Both the position numbers and the translations under genes were made by a program. The notes beneath the pieces were generated by a model. It did not search any database, was not told the origin of the DNA, and worked only from the letters and a program-made list of their open reading frames with translations. From JACCQS01 sp963766765 (GTDB taxonomy: Bacteria; Actinomycetota; Actinomycetes; Mycobacteriales; Geodermatophilaceae), in NCBI GenBank assembly GCA_963766765.1, contig CAVYBR010000007.1, forward strand, positions 1-64,000: DNA of 64,000 nucleotides, given 5' to 3'. The stretch's first letter is position 1. Each line of letters opens with the position of its first letter. Positions 1 to 9,405 of the stretch are shown piece after piece.

Positions 1-1394
1 GGTCGGCCAGGGTGAAACCGTCATGGGCGGTCACGAAGTTGACGCTGGCCGACGGGCGGCGGCCGTTGGACTCGTAGAGGTCGGGGCTGCCCGTGAACCG
101 GTAGGCCAGCTCGGCCAACGTCTGGTCCTCTTCCCGCCAGAGAGTTCGCGGACGGTGTCGCGGTACTTGCCGTTCCACTCCGACCACAGGGGCGGGAAGT
201 TGCCCACCTGGTAGCCGCCGTGGCCCAGGTCCCACGGCTCGGCGATGAGCTTGACCTGGCTTACCACCGGGTCCTGCTGGATGAGGTCGAAGAACGCGGA
301 GAGCCGGTCAACGTCGTGGAACTGGCGGGCCAGGGTGGCCGCCAGGTCGAAGCGGAACCCGTCAACGTGCATGTCGACCACCCAGTAGCGCAACGAGTCC
401 ATGATGAGCTGCAGCACGTGGGGGTGGCGCATGTTGAGGCTGTTGCCGGTGCCGGTGGTGTCGAAGTAGAAGCGGCGGTCATCGTCAACAGCGGGTCGTA
501 GGACGCGTTGTCGAGGCCCTTCAGCGACAGCGCGGGGCCCATGTGGTTGCCCTCGGCGGTGTGGTTGTAGACCACATCGAGGATCACCTCGATGCCGGCG
601 TCGTGCAGGCTCTTGACCATCTGCTTGAACTCCTGCACCTGCTGGCCGTGCTGGCCCCGGGCCGCGTAGTCGTTCTGGGGGGCCAGAAACCCGATCGAGT
701 TGTAGCCCCAGTAGTTGCGCAGCCCGCTGTCGGCCAGGCGGTGGTCGTGCACGAACTGGTGCACCGGCAGCAGCTCGACGGCGGTGACGCCGAGCGACTT
801 CAGGTACTCGATCGCCACCGGGTGGGCCAGGCCGGCGTAGGTGCCCCGGAGCTCCTCGGGGATCCCGGGATGGGTCATGGTGAGGCCCTTGACGTGGACC
901 TCGTAGACCACCGACTCGTGCCACGGGGTGCGGGGGTGGCGGTCGTGGTCCCAGTCGAAGAAGGGGCTGGTGACGACTGCCTTGGGCATGTTGGGAGCGC
1001 TGTCGTCGTCGTTGGTCGATGACTCAGGGTCGTCGAAGCGATAGTTGAACAGCGGCTCGCCCCATTGGATCTCGCCGTTGACCGCCTTGGCGTAAGGGTC
1101 GAGGAGGAGCTTCGAGGGGTTGCAGCGCAGGCCTTCGGCCGGGTCGTAGGGGCCGTGGACCCGGAAGCCGTAGCACTGGCCGGGACCCATGTTGGGGAGG
1201 TAGCCGTGCCAGCAGTGGGCGTCCATCTCGGGCAGGTCGACGCGGGTCTCGGTGCCGTCGTCGTCGAAGAGGCACAGCTCGACCCGCTCGGCGACCTCGG
1301 AGAACACCGAGAAGTTGGTGCCCATGCCGTCGAAGGTGGCGCCCAGGGGGTACGGCTGGCCGGGGAGGATCTCGATTGCCATATGGGGTGCCAC
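1..1394 (-). CDS. glgX: Glycogen debranching enzyme GlgX (isoamylase type), 3' end outside window, frameshifted
   Basis: GH13 alpha-1,6-glucosidase that debranches glycogen. From the start at 1394 the protein opens with the isoamylase N-terminal domain (motif GATFDGMGTNFSVFSE), followed by GH13 motifs: VVYEVHVKGLT, NYWGYNS, DVVYNHTAEG, and the nucleophile region DGFRFDLA in a second frame. Reading must shift once near 480-500 (after NASYDPLL) and again near 130-145 (after YRDTVREL), where the third frame gives SVNFVTAHDGFTL. All three pieces match one continuous GlgX, so two single-base indels are the simplest explanation. The C-terminal third lies beyond base 1. The start lies just downstream of a 97-aa membrane protein gene on the same strand. 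A neighbouring treY/treZ pair, common with glgX, is not visible here. Confidence 0.9.
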
Positions 1395-1437
1395 TCTAGG
1401 GGACGAACGGGCCTGCCGGAACGTACGTTCGGCTGCC

Positions 1438-1731
1438 CTACGGGTGGAGCAGGCTCAGCCCGACGAAGAAGATGACGATCCAAGCGAGGATCCACACCGC
1501 CAGGACGGCGCTGATGGCGACGAGGACCCCGGGGTGGACGCGCTGGAGCTGGGGGACGGGCCAATCGGCCACCGTCTCGCGCAGGGTGAGGCGGGGCAGG
1601 CTGTGCCGGGCGCCACCGTCGCCGGCCCGGTACGGCCCCGGGTCGGAGGTGAGCTCCCACCGGGACATGGCGGCGTAGACGACCAGGCCCACCAGGCAGC
1701 ACGGGACGACGATGAGCAGGACGGCGATCAT
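1438..1731 (-). CDS. Small two-helix membrane protein, hypothetical
   Basis: 97 residues. A hydrophobic helix lies at about residues 2-22 (MIAVLLIVVPCCLVGLVVYA), a polar Pro/Arg-rich middle follows, and a second helix runs from about 70 to 93. The topology fits a small integral membrane protein with a 45-residue loop. It lies 4 bp downstream of the PBP stop and upstream of glgX, all on the minus strand, so co-transcription with the PBP gene is plausible. I do not recognise a family. Confidence 0.6.
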   Translation of the reverse strand: MIAVLLIVVPCCLVGLVVYAAMSRWELTSDPGPYRAGDGGARHSLPRLTLRETVADWPVPQLQRVHPGVLVAISAVLAVWILAWIVIFFVGLSLLHP

Positions 1732-1735
1732 CGGC

Positions 1736-4088
1736 TCACGGCGTCCCGCCGCCGGTGCCGGTTCCGGTTCCGGTTCCGGTGTACGGGGTGGGCACGAAGG
1801 GCTGGTAGGGCTCGAACGGCGGGATGGGCGAGGTGACCGGGCCCTCGTAGGGGGGCACGTAGGGCGGCACGGTGTCGAAGGGGAACAGGGGCAGCGTGGT
1901 GACGACCGTGTTGGGGTCGATGGTGGTGGGGGTGGAGGTGGGCGTGGGATTGGTGGCGGGGCCGGGTGTCTGGGCGACGGCCGGGGCCGGGCGCGCCACC
2001 CGCGGTGGCAGGGGGAAGGTGCTGAGCGGGATGCCGTTCATGGCTTTGGCCATGTAGTCCTTCCAGGTGGCGGCGGGCAGGGTGCCGCCGTAGACCCGGG
2101 CGACGCCCTTGATGTTCTCCATCGCCTTGCGGGAGTCGGCGTAGCCCATCCACACCGACGTGGACAGCTCGGGCGTGTAGCCGACGAACCAGGCGTCGCC
2201 GAAGGCCTCGCTGGTGCCGGTCTTGCCCGCCGTCCCCCCGGGGCGGGCGATGTTGGCTGCCGCGCCGGTGCCGAAGTCGACCACCCCGGTGAGCACCGAG
2301 TTCATCTCGTCGGCCACCGCCTGGGTCAGGACCCGCTCCGGGCGCCGGGTGTTGGCGTCCTCCAGGACCTTGCCGCTGGGATCGGTGACCTTGACCACGG
2401 GGGAGGCCGGGAAGCGCTGGCCCCGGGCCGAGAACACTCCGAAGGCGGCCGCCATGTCGAGGGGCGACACCTCGGCTGCCCCCAGGGTGAGGCTGGGCCC
2501 GTAGGGCTCGCCCGAGGGCAGGTTGCCCTCGGGGTCGACCATGGTGATGCCGAGCTTGTTCGCCATCTGAGCCGTCTCCTTGATCCCCACGTCGACGACG
2601 AGCTGGGCGAAGACGGTGTTGACCGAGTAGGCGGTGGCCTGGGCCAGGCTGAGCGAGCCGTAGCTGCCGCTCTCGGTGTTGCGCACGGTGCAGCCGTCGC
2701 CGGCGCAGTTGGGATAGGTGTAGGAGCCCGGTCCCCGGTAGGTCTCGTTCGACTTGCGCCCGGCGTCGAGGGCGGCGGCCAGGGTGAAGGGCTTGAAGGC
2801 CGAGCCCGGCTGGCGCCCCGCGCCCCCACCGGCGACGCAGATCGGCAAGATCTGGCCCGCCTTGGGCTCGACCGGCTTGACCGCGTCGCAGTTGCCGAGG
2901 GCGAGGTTGACGTTCGACTTGGCGAAGTCACGTCCCCCCACGAGGGCCCGCACCAGCCCCTTGCGGGGGTCGAGGGACACCAGGGCCATCTCCAGGCCCG
3001 CCGGGGTGCCCTGCAGGGTCTTGGTGACCGACACTTCGGCTGCAGCCTGCAGCCGGGGGTCGAGGGAGGTCTCCACCCTGAGCCCGCCGGTGTAGACCTT
3101 CTCCTCGCCGAACCGGGCGATGAGGTATTGGCGGACGTAGTCGGTGAAGTAGGGGTACTTCACCACCTGGGAGACGGGCGGGTGCACGAAGGTCACGGTC
3201 GCGTCGGGCTCACTGCCTTCCCGGGCCAGGGTGACGGGCCGAGCCAGCGCCTGGTCGCGCTCCTGGCGAGTGATCCTGCCCTCGCTGCTCATGCTCTCCA
3301 GCACGTTGCGCCGCTGGCGCTCGGCGCCCGTGGGGTTGACCAGAGGGTCGAGGACGCTGGGGGCGGGGATCAGCCCCGCCAGCAGGGCCGCTTCCGACAG
3401 GTCGAGGTCGCGGACCGGCTTGCGGAAGTACGACTCGGCCGCCGCCGCCACCCCGTAGTTGCCGCCACCGAGGTAGATGCGCGACAGGTACTTGAACAGG
3501 ATCTCCTGCTTGGTGAACCGGCTCTCCAACTCCCGGGCGTAGGCCATCTCCCGGAGCTTGCGGGACAGGGTGGGGCTGCGGTCGTCGGTGTAGGCCAGCC
3601 GGACGAGCTGCTGGGTGATGGTGGAGGCGCCCTGCTGGTACTCGCCCGAGCCGGCGTCGGCCCGCAGGGCCCGGACCAGGCCCCGGGCGTCGACGCCCTT
3701 GTGGGAGTAGAAGCGCCGGTCCTCGGACACGACCACCGCCTCCTTCAACACCTCGGGGATGTCGTCGGGCTCCATCGGTATCGAGGACTCGAAGCGGCGG
3801 AAGACCGCCATCTCCACGCCGTCGCCGTCGTAGACCCGCGTGATGCGGGCTTCCACCGAGGCCAGCTCCTCGGGCAGGTCGGCCGAGAGGGGGAGGTCGA
3901 GGAGGGCGAGGGCGAGCAGAGCCACCGTGACGAGGGGCGCGATCAGGCTGATCACGAGCAGCCCGACGGTGAGCCGGGCCAGGGTGGACGGCGGCGGCGG
4001 GTCCGGGGCCCACGGGGACAGAGGCGAGGGCGCGTCCGCGATACGACTCGTCGTCGCCGCGCAGCCTCCACGTGTCCAGCACTGCCAC
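1736..4088 (-). CDS. Bifunctional (class A) penicillin-binding protein
   Basis: Peptidoglycan glycosyltransferase/transpeptidase anchored in the membrane. After an N-terminal helix (LTVGLLVISLIAPLVTVALL) come the GT51 motifs EDRRFYSHKG and QGASTITQQLVR, then the transpeptidase motifs SAFK (active-site Ser), SVN and KTGT. The C-terminus is a Pro/Thr-rich tail ending in repeated GTGTG, typical of actinobacterial enzymes. The long open frame runs far upstream of the real gene. A good ATG at 4088 (MAVLDTWRLRGDDE) lies in another frame, so the true N-terminus probably starts there with one indel near 4000-4030; otherwise a GTG/TTG start closer to the helix is used. The downstream small membrane gene starts 4 bp after the stop. 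Confidence 0.88.
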
Positions 4089-4202
4089 GATCCCCTCCTG
4101 GAACCCCGGCGATCTGTTCCCCTGCCGGAAGGGCGTGAAACAAGGGTACGAGGTTGCGAGGAGGGTACGAACGGGAGCGACGCTACGAAAGGAACATTCG
4201 AC

Positions 4203-4358
4203 ATGGACGACAAGATCGACGTGGCCAAGGGGCGCATCAAGGAAGCGGCCGGCGACCTCACCGACAACGACGACCTCAAGGCCGAGGGCAAGGTCGACCA
4301 GGGCAAGGGCAAGGTCAAGGGCTTCGTCGACGATGTGGCTGACAAGTTGAAGGGCTGA
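4203..4358 (+). CDS. CsbD-family stress protein
   Basis: 51-residue highly charged protein matching the CsbD family: MDDKIDVAKGRIKEAAGDL, then a repeated KAEGKVDQGKGKVKG segment. CsbD proteins are small, soluble general-stress proteins of unknown biochemical function (sigma-B controlled in Bacillus). The ATG at 4203 is preceded by GAAAGGAA, a reasonable ribosome-binding site. It is monocistronic, divergent from the PBP gene, and followed by a strong hairpin. Confidence 0.85.
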   Translation: MDDKIDVAKGRIKEAAGDLTDNDDLKAEGKVDQGKGKVKGFVDDVADKLKG

Positions 4359-4363
4359 AACCC

Positions 4364-4388
4364 GCTCGGGGGGCTCCGCCCCCCGAGC
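4364..4388 (+). terminator. Hairpin terminator after CsbD gene
   Basis: Perfect 10-bp inverted repeat GCTCGGGGGG / CCCCCCGAGC with a 5-base loop, starting 6 bp past the CsbD stop. There is no T-run, as is common for terminators in high-G+C actinobacteria. The following 200 bp hold two more imperfect copies of GGGTTCCGACCGGCG (about 4438 and 4542), a small palindromic repeat of unknown role. Confidence 0.6.
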
Positions 4389-4606
4389 GCCCCCGAAGGC
4401 GAAGGCATGGACGCACCTTCGGGGCGGCGCGGCTGGCGGGTTCCGACCGGCGTATCGGCCCCTTCGGGGCCTGCCGGTCGGGCTGGTCGGGCTGACGCCT
4501 TCCGAGCGGACGGGTCAGCTCCGCGGCGCCTGCCAGTCGGGTTCCGACCGGCGTCCAAACCCTCCGGGGGGTGGGGGCCTCGTCTCGGAGGCCTAGTCTC
4601 GGAGGG

Positions 4607-5809
4607 ATGGCGACGGGGCTGATCGACATCGATGCGGCCCGGCGGCGCGTTGTTGATGCGGTCGAGGAGCGGGCGGGGATGTTGGTCGACGTGTCGCATC
4701 GGATTCATTCGCGGCCGGAGCTGCTGTTCGAGGAGCGGTTTGCCGCCGATCTCCTCGCGTCGGTGCTCGAATCGGCGGGGTTCGATGTCGAGCGGGGAGC
4801 CCACGGGTTGGAGACGGCCTTTGTGGGGCGGCCGGCGGGGGGCGATCCGGGCTCGGGGCCGCGGGTGGCGGTGTTGTGCGAGTACGACGCGTTGCCGGGG
4901 ATCGGGCACGGGTGCGGGCACAACATCATCGCCGCGGCCGGTCTCGGGGCCGGCTTGGCCGCGGCGACCGTGGTGGCCGCCTGCGGGGGGCGGCTCGAGG
5001 TGATGGGCACGCCGGCCGAAGAGGGCGGCGGCGGCAAGGTGATCATGGGCGACCGGGGGGCGTTCGACGGCGTCGACGTGGCCCTGGCCGTGCATCCGGC
5101 GGGCTTCGACCTCGTCCAGCCCGACGTCATCGCTATCGCCACCTACGAGGTGGAGTACTTCGGGCGGGCGGCCCACGCCGCAGCCGCCCCCCAGCGGGGG
5201 CGCAACGCCCTCGACGCCGCCGTCCTCGGCTACAACGCGGTGGCTGCGCTCCGCCAGCACATCGCCCCCACCGACCGGATCCATGGCGTGTTCCTCAAGG
5301 CGGGTGACAAGGCCAACATCGTCCCCGACCACACCCTGGCCCAGTGGTTCGTCCGTTCCGCCACCGCGACCAGCCTCCAGGCGCTCAAGGTGCGGGTGCT
5401 GGCGTGCCTGGAGGCGGGAGCGGCGGCCGCCGGCTGCACCATGGAGGTGCGCCAGCCGTGGCCGGAGTACACCGACCTGCGCAGCAACGGGCCCCTGGGC
5501 GAGCTCTACCGGGCCAACAGCGCCCGCCTCGGCCGCCCGTTGGACGACCCCACGCCGGCCAACCGGCTGATCGTGAGCACCGACATGGGCAACGTCAGCT
5601 ACCGGGTGCCCACCATCCACCCGATCGTGAAGGTCTCCCCGCCCGACGTGGCCCTGCACACGGCCGAGTTCGCGGTGTGGGCGGCGTCGCCCGACGGCGA
5701 CCGGGGGGTGCTCGACGGGGCCAAGGCCATGGCCATGACCGTGGTCGACCTGTGGCTGCGGCCCGACGCCCTCCAAGAGGTCCGCGCCGCGTTCGATCCC
5801 GCGTCCTAA
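4607..5809 (+). CDS. M20-family amidohydrolase / peptidase
   Basis: 400-residue zinc-dependent amidohydrolase of the M20D type (AbgB/aminoacylase-like), cytoplasmic. Metal-binding motifs are visible: CEYDALPGIGHGCGHN (about residues 88-103), GTPAEEGGGGK, and a distal HP residue pair after ALAV. The dimerisation domain includes YFGRAAHAAAAPQRGRNALDA. The ATG at 4607 is preceded by GGAGGG; the frame stays open further upstream but without homology. It ends 13 bp before the ThyX-like gene and may be co-transcribed with it. The substrate, probably an N-acyl amino acid or p-aminobenzoyl-glutamate-like compound, cannot be decided from sequence. Confidence 0.85.
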   Translation: MATGLIDIDAARRRVVDAVEERAGMLVDVSHRIHSRPELLFEERFAADLLASVLESAGFDVERGAHGLETAFVGRPAGGDPGSGPRVAVLCEYDALPGIGHGCGHNIIAAAGLGAGLAAATVVAACGGRLEVMGTPAEEGGGGKVIMGDRGAFDGVDVALAVHPAGFDLVQPDVIAIATYEVEYFGRAAHAAAAPQRGRNALDAAVLGYNAVAALRQHIAPTDRIHGVFLKAGDKANIVPDHTLAQWFVRSATATSLQALKVRVLACLEAGAAAAGCTMEVRQPWPEYTDLRSNGPLGELYRANSARLGRPLDDPTPANRLIVSTDMGNVSYRVPTIHPIVKVSPPDVALHTAEFAVWAASPDGDRGVLDGAKAMAMTVVDLWLRPDALQEVRAAFDPAS

Positions 5810-5822
5810 CCTCGGGGCTCCG

Positions 5823-7679
5823 ATGGCCCACCCCTACGTCGCCGAGCAGTGGACGGACGCCGAGGCCGACGTCCTGCGGAGGTACTTCACCAACCTCGAC
5901 GGGCCCGTCTTCGCCCTGGTGAACCTGCCCGAAGTGGTCAAGGGCGCCCTCTTCGCCCGCTACTCGCGGACGATGAAGAGCCTGCGTCGCCTCTTCCTCG
6001 ACGAGTTCGTGGGCGACCTCGACACCTCGGGCGACATCTCGGTCGACGCCACCATGGGCCTGAAGCGGGCCGAGGAGCTCTACCGAAAGGTCTTCTACGA
6101 GTACGGCGACGACTCGGTGGCCCAGCTCGGCGGGGTCCACCTGGCCTGCGAGCAGTCGTCCAACCTGCTCACCAAGGTTCTCGAGTGGGGACGCCTCATG
6201 GCCTACCTCGAGCAGTCGACCCGCTACATCCCCTACGACACCCGCCTCGGCGGCCGCTACCGCTACCACCGCGACCCGGCGGTGCTGTCGTCGCCACTCG
6301 GCACCCGCTACGTGGCCGACCTCGATCGCATGTTCGACACCTACGCCGAGCTCGTGCCCCGGATGGAGTCGTGGTGCCGGGAGCGGTACCCGCGGGAACC
6401 GGACGATCCGGAGACCGTGTGGCGGCGCTCGATCCGGGCCAAGTCGTTCGACGCCCTCCGGGGGCTGTTGCCGGCCGCCTCGCTGTCGAACGTCGGCATC
6501 TACGGCACCGGGCAGGGCTACGAGCAGCTCCTGCTGCGCATGCGGGCGTCGCCCCTACCCGAGGCCCGCCAGTACGCCGAGCTGATGCTCGTCGAGCTGC
6601 GCAAGGTCATCCCCTCGTTCCTGGCCCGGGTCGACCGGCCCGAGCGGGGCGGCGAGTGGTCGGCCTACCTGGCCGACACCGCCCGGGCTACGACGGTGGT
6701 CGCCACCCGCCTCTTCGCCGGGGAGGAGCCCGAGCCCCGCCCGGCCGTCACCCTCGTCGACTTCGACCCTGAGGCCGAGGACCGGCTCCTTGCGGCCATG
6801 TTGTACCCCTACACCGACCTTCCCGACGACCAGGTGCGAGCCCGGGTCAGAGGCCTCTCTGCCGCCGAGCGGACGTCGGTGGCGGCTGCCTACGTGGGTG
6901 ACCGCCGGAACCGCCGCCACAAGCCGGGACGGGCCCTGGAGACGGTCAGCTACCGCTTCGACGTGCTGTCCGACTACGGCGCCTTCCGCGACCTCCAGCG
7001 CCACCGCATGCTCACCATCCAGTGGCAGCCTCTGACCCCGAACCACGGCTACGTCCTGCCGCCCGACGTCGTGGAGGCCGGGCTGGCCGATCGCTTCGAG
7101 GAGGCGATGGCCCGTTCAGCGGCCCTGTTCGCAACGCTGGCGGCGCCGTTCCCGGCCCAGGCGCCCTACGCAGTGGCCCTGGCCTACCGGGTGCGGTACT
7201 CGATCGAGATGAACGCCCGCGAGGCCATGCACATGATCGAGCTGCGCACCGCCACCGCCGGGCATCCCGCTTACCGCCAGGTGTGCCAGGAGATGCACCG
7301 CCTCATCGCCGACGAAGCGGGCCACCGGATCGTGGCCGACATGATGCGCTACGTCGACCATGGTGCCTCCGACCTGGAACGACTCGCCGGCGAGCGCCGG
7401 GCCGAGGGCCGCCGCCAAGCCCTGGCCCCCCTGGCGGGCCCCAACCCTCAACGACTGGTTCAGACAGAAATTCCTAGCCCCGTGACCTGCGACGACGCGA
7501 CAACGGGCAGGTCAGAAGGGTTGTCGTCTCCTTGCACCGTCCCGCTGGATGGGGCAACTTACGACGAGTCCACGTCGCCCCAAACCCCCGGGTCGTGGGC
7601 CTCGGCCTCTGTGCTTCGGCGCGGATGCCGCGGAGGGGGCGGTCGAAGGGCAAGCGTGCGGATTCGGGGGACCAAGTAG
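5823..7679 (+). CDS. Tandem-domain ThyX-like flavin-dependent thymidylate synthase homologue
   Basis: Protein of about 550 conserved residues with two ThyX-fold halves. The first half keeps YGDDSVAQLG and, near residue 130, EQSTRY, matching the S-x-R-Y end of the ThyX signature, but has WGR where RHR is expected. The second half has RHR (about residue 393, LQRHRMLTIQWQPLT) and the late NAREAMHMIELR helix, but lacks the S-x-R-Y end. The canonical FAD/dUMP signature therefore appears split between the halves. ThyX methylates dUMP using methylene-THF and NADPH; whether this protein does so is inference. The last 65 or so residues (from about 7480) show no conservation and may be an extension or frame error. 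Confidence 0.75.
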   Translation: MAHPYVAEQWTDAEADVLRRYFTNLDGPVFALVNLPEVVKGALFARYSRTMKSLRRLFLDEFVGDLDTSGDISVDATMGLKRAEELYRKVFYEYGDDSVAQLGGVHLACEQSSNLLTKVLEWGRLMAYLEQSTRYIPYDTRLGGRYRYHRDPAVLSSPLGTRYVADLDRMFDTYAELVPRMESWCRERYPREPDDPETVWRRSIRAKSFDALRGLLPAASLSNVGIYGTGQGYEQLLLRMRASPLPEARQYAELMLVELRKVIPSFLARVDRPERGGEWSAYLADTARATTVVATRLFAGEEPEPRPAVTLVDFDPEAEDRLLAAMLYPYTDLPDDQVRARVRGLSAAERTSVAAAYVGDRRNRRHKPGRALETVSYRFDVLSDYGAFRDLQRHRMLTIQWQPLTPNHGYVLPPDVVEAGLADRFEEAMARSAALFATLAAPFPAQAPYAVALAYRVRYSIEMNAREAMHMIELRTATAGHPAYRQVCQEMHRLIADEAGHRIVADMMRYVDHGASDLERLAGERRAEGRRQALAPLAGPNPQRLVQTEIPSPVTCDDATTGRSEGLSSPCTVPLDGATYDESTSPQTPGSWASASVLRRGCRGGGGRRASVRIRGTK

Positions 7680-7847
7680 ACAACGTTCTGATAACCCCCT
7701 GCTCCGACCCGGTTACGCCGGGGCGGGACGGGAGGGCTACCGAGCGGTACCAAAGGTCCCCTGGATCCCGCGTTTCTCGTCTCGTCTGTCGCCTGAGCCT
7801 GGTCTATGCTCCCGGCCCCGTAGACCGGCTGAAGGGGATCCGGCAGC

Positions 7848-8312
7848 ATGCCTGACGATGAAGAAGAGCTGGGCGATGTCGACGAGCCCGACGACCCCGA
7901 CATTGTCGAGTTGGAGGCGTTGGAGGATGACGACCTCATCGAAGACGATGCGGAAGGCCTCGACGACGACGCCCTCGTGGTCGACGACCTCCTGGTGGCA
8001 GACGACGTCGTCATCGTCCCCGTGGCGGTCGTGGTGGCCGAAGAGGACGACGACGACGATGACGACGACGACGACCTCGATCCCGACGACGTGGAGGCTG
8101 GCCTCGACGTCATCCTGAAGGACCGCTTGGTCGTGGTCGACGAGCAGGACGACGAGGACGACGAGGTTCCCGACGCCGACGACCGGGCCGAAGGCTCGAC
8201 CAAGGTGGTGCCCAAGCGCCCGGGGGAGTTCGTGTGCCAGTCGTGCTTCCTGGTCAAGCACCCGAGCCAGCTGGCCGACCCCGAGCGCATGTTCTGCCGG
8301 GACTGCGTCTGA
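7848..8312 (+). CDS. DUF4193 zinc-ribbon-like acidic protein
   Basis: 154-residue protein of the actinobacterial DUF4193 family. A very acidic N-terminal region (long Asp/Glu runs, including nine consecutive Asp near residues 68-76) is followed by a C-terminal Cys4 motif: CQSCFLV then CRDC. The four cysteines suggest zinc binding. Its function is not known. The acidic part is much longer than in most family members, which are nearer 100 residues. ATG at 7848. Confidence 0.8.
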   Translation: MPDDEEELGDVDEPDDPDIVELEALEDDDLIEDDAEGLDDDALVVDDLLVADDVVIVPVAVVVAEEDDDDDDDDDDLDPDDVEAGLDVILKDRLVVVDEQDDEDDEVPDADDRAEGSTKVVPKRPGEFVCQSCFLVKHPSQLADPERMFCRDCV

Positions 8313-8361
8313 GGTAGTCGCGTCCGCCTGACAGACTCGTCAGCCTGATGGGGGAACGCTG

Positions 8362-8892
8362 ATGGAGGGATGCCGGCCGGCGACCGAGGACGACCTGCCC
8401 CGCCTGGCCGAGCTGGCCCGTCTCGCCGTCGCCGAGCTGACCCCGATGAAGGGCGGCGACGTCTGGGCCGATCGGGACGCTCGGGGCGAGCCCCTCGACG
8501 AGAGCCTGAAGGTGGCCCTGGCCGATCCCGACACCCGGGTGCTGTGCGGCACGATCGACGAGGCCGTGATCGGCTACGCCGTCGTCCGGATCGAGCCCTT
8601 GCGGGACGGGGGCCGCCTCGGAGTGCTGGAGGACATCTTTGTCGAGCCGGGGGCCCGGGAGGTGGGGGTCGGGGAAGCCCTGGTCGACGACGTGACCGAC
8701 TGGTGCCGGGACGCGGGCTGCATCGGGATCGACTCCTTCGCCCTGCCGGGGAACCGGTCGACCAAGAACTTCTTCGAGACGTTCGGCTTCACCGCCCGCA
8801 TGATCGTGGTGCACAAGTGGCTGAGGGAGCGTCCGGTGGATGCAGCCATCGACGCCGCGACCCACCGGCACGACACCCCGGAGCCCGTGTGA
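8362..8892 (+). CDS. GNAT-family N-acetyltransferase
   Basis: 176-residue acetyl-CoA-dependent acyltransferase fold. The core strand LEDIFVEPGAREVGVGEALVDDV corresponds to GNAT motif A, with a degenerate acetyl-CoA loop (REVGVG in place of Q/RxxGxG/A). It is followed by a distal motif with N and FFETFGF. The substrate is unknown. The gene overlaps the NUDIX gene by 4 bp (GTGA), so the two are translationally coupled. Confidence 0.8.
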   Translation: MEGCRPATEDDLPRLAELARLAVAELTPMKGGDVWADRDARGEPLDESLKVALADPDTRVLCGTIDEAVIGYAVVRIEPLRDGGRLGVLEDIFVEPGAREVGVGEALVDDVTDWCRDAGCIGIDSFALPGNRSTKNFFETFGFTARMIVVHKWLRERPVDAAIDAATHRHDTPEPV

Positions 8893-9299
8893 CACCCGAG
8901 GTCTGCGTAGGAGCGATCGCGGTGGAGGAGGGGCGGCTGCTGCTCGTCCGGCGGGGTCACGGCCCGGCGGCGGGGGAGTGGTCCGTCCCCGGGGGGCGGG
9001 TCGAGGGGGGCGAGACCCTGGCCGAGGCGGTGGTGCGAGAGCTGCTGGAGGAGACGGGCGTGGAGGGCGTCTGCGACCGCCTGGTGGGCTGGGTGGAGCG
9101 CATCGGCGACGACCGCCACTTCGTCATCCTCGACTTCGCGGTGACGGTGCTGGTCGGCCCGGACGAGGCCGACCCCACGGCCGGAGGCGACGCGGCTGAG
9201 GCAGCCTGGGTGTCCCTCGAGGAGGTCGCCCACCTGCGGCTGGTCGACGGCCTGCTGGAGTTCCTCCACGAGCACGGGATCGTGGCCGTCATCGCCTGA
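8889..9299 (+). CDS. NUDIX hydrolase
   Basis: 136 residues starting at a GTG that overlaps the GNAT stop. The NUDIX box is complete: G-RVEGG-E-TLAEAVV-RE-L-LEE-TGV (about residues 38-60), the Mg-binding signature of pyrophosphohydrolases acting on nucleoside diphosphate-X substrates. The stop codon TGA (9297-9299) is also the first three bases of a 14-bp tandem repeat array, so the repeat borders the gene exactly. Confidence 0.88.
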   Translation: MTPEVCVGAIAVEEGRLLLVRRGHGPAAGEWSVPGGRVEGGETLAEAVVRELLEETGVEGVCDRLVGWVERIGDDRHFVILDFAVTVLVGPDEADPTAGGDAAEAAWVSLEEVAHLRLVDGLLEFLHEHGIVAVIA

Positions 9300-9366
9300 G
9301 TCGTACGGCCTGAGTCGTACGGCCTGAGTCGTACGGCCTGAGTCGTACGGCCTGAGTCGTACGGCC
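9297..9366. repeat. Five perfect 14-bp tandem repeats
   Basis: Unit TGAGTCGTACGGCC repeated five times without mismatch (9297, 9311, 9325, 9339, 9353). It contains the palindrome CGTACG. It sits exactly between the NUDIX stop codon and the left inverted repeat of the Tn3 remnant. Confidence 0.95.
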
Positions 9367-9367
9367 C

Positions 9368-9405
9368 GGCCCATGAGGAACATTGGAACAGGATCCACGG
9401 GGAGT
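9368..9405 (+). repeat. Left terminal inverted repeat of Tn3 remnant
   Basis: Pairs with 11058-11095 in inverted orientation: the outer GGCCC, TGAGGA and a 13-base block TGGAACAGGATCC match, while the inner 9 bases diverge. It directly abuts the 14-bp tandem array. Confidence 0.75.

Noticed and set aside
1736..5776. A 1,346-codon minus-strand open frame spanning the PBP, CsbD and M20 genes
   Set aside because: Only the part below about 4,030 is PBP. The upstream part runs antisense through the CsbD and M20 genes, which have clear homology on the plus strand; it is open only because of high G+C.
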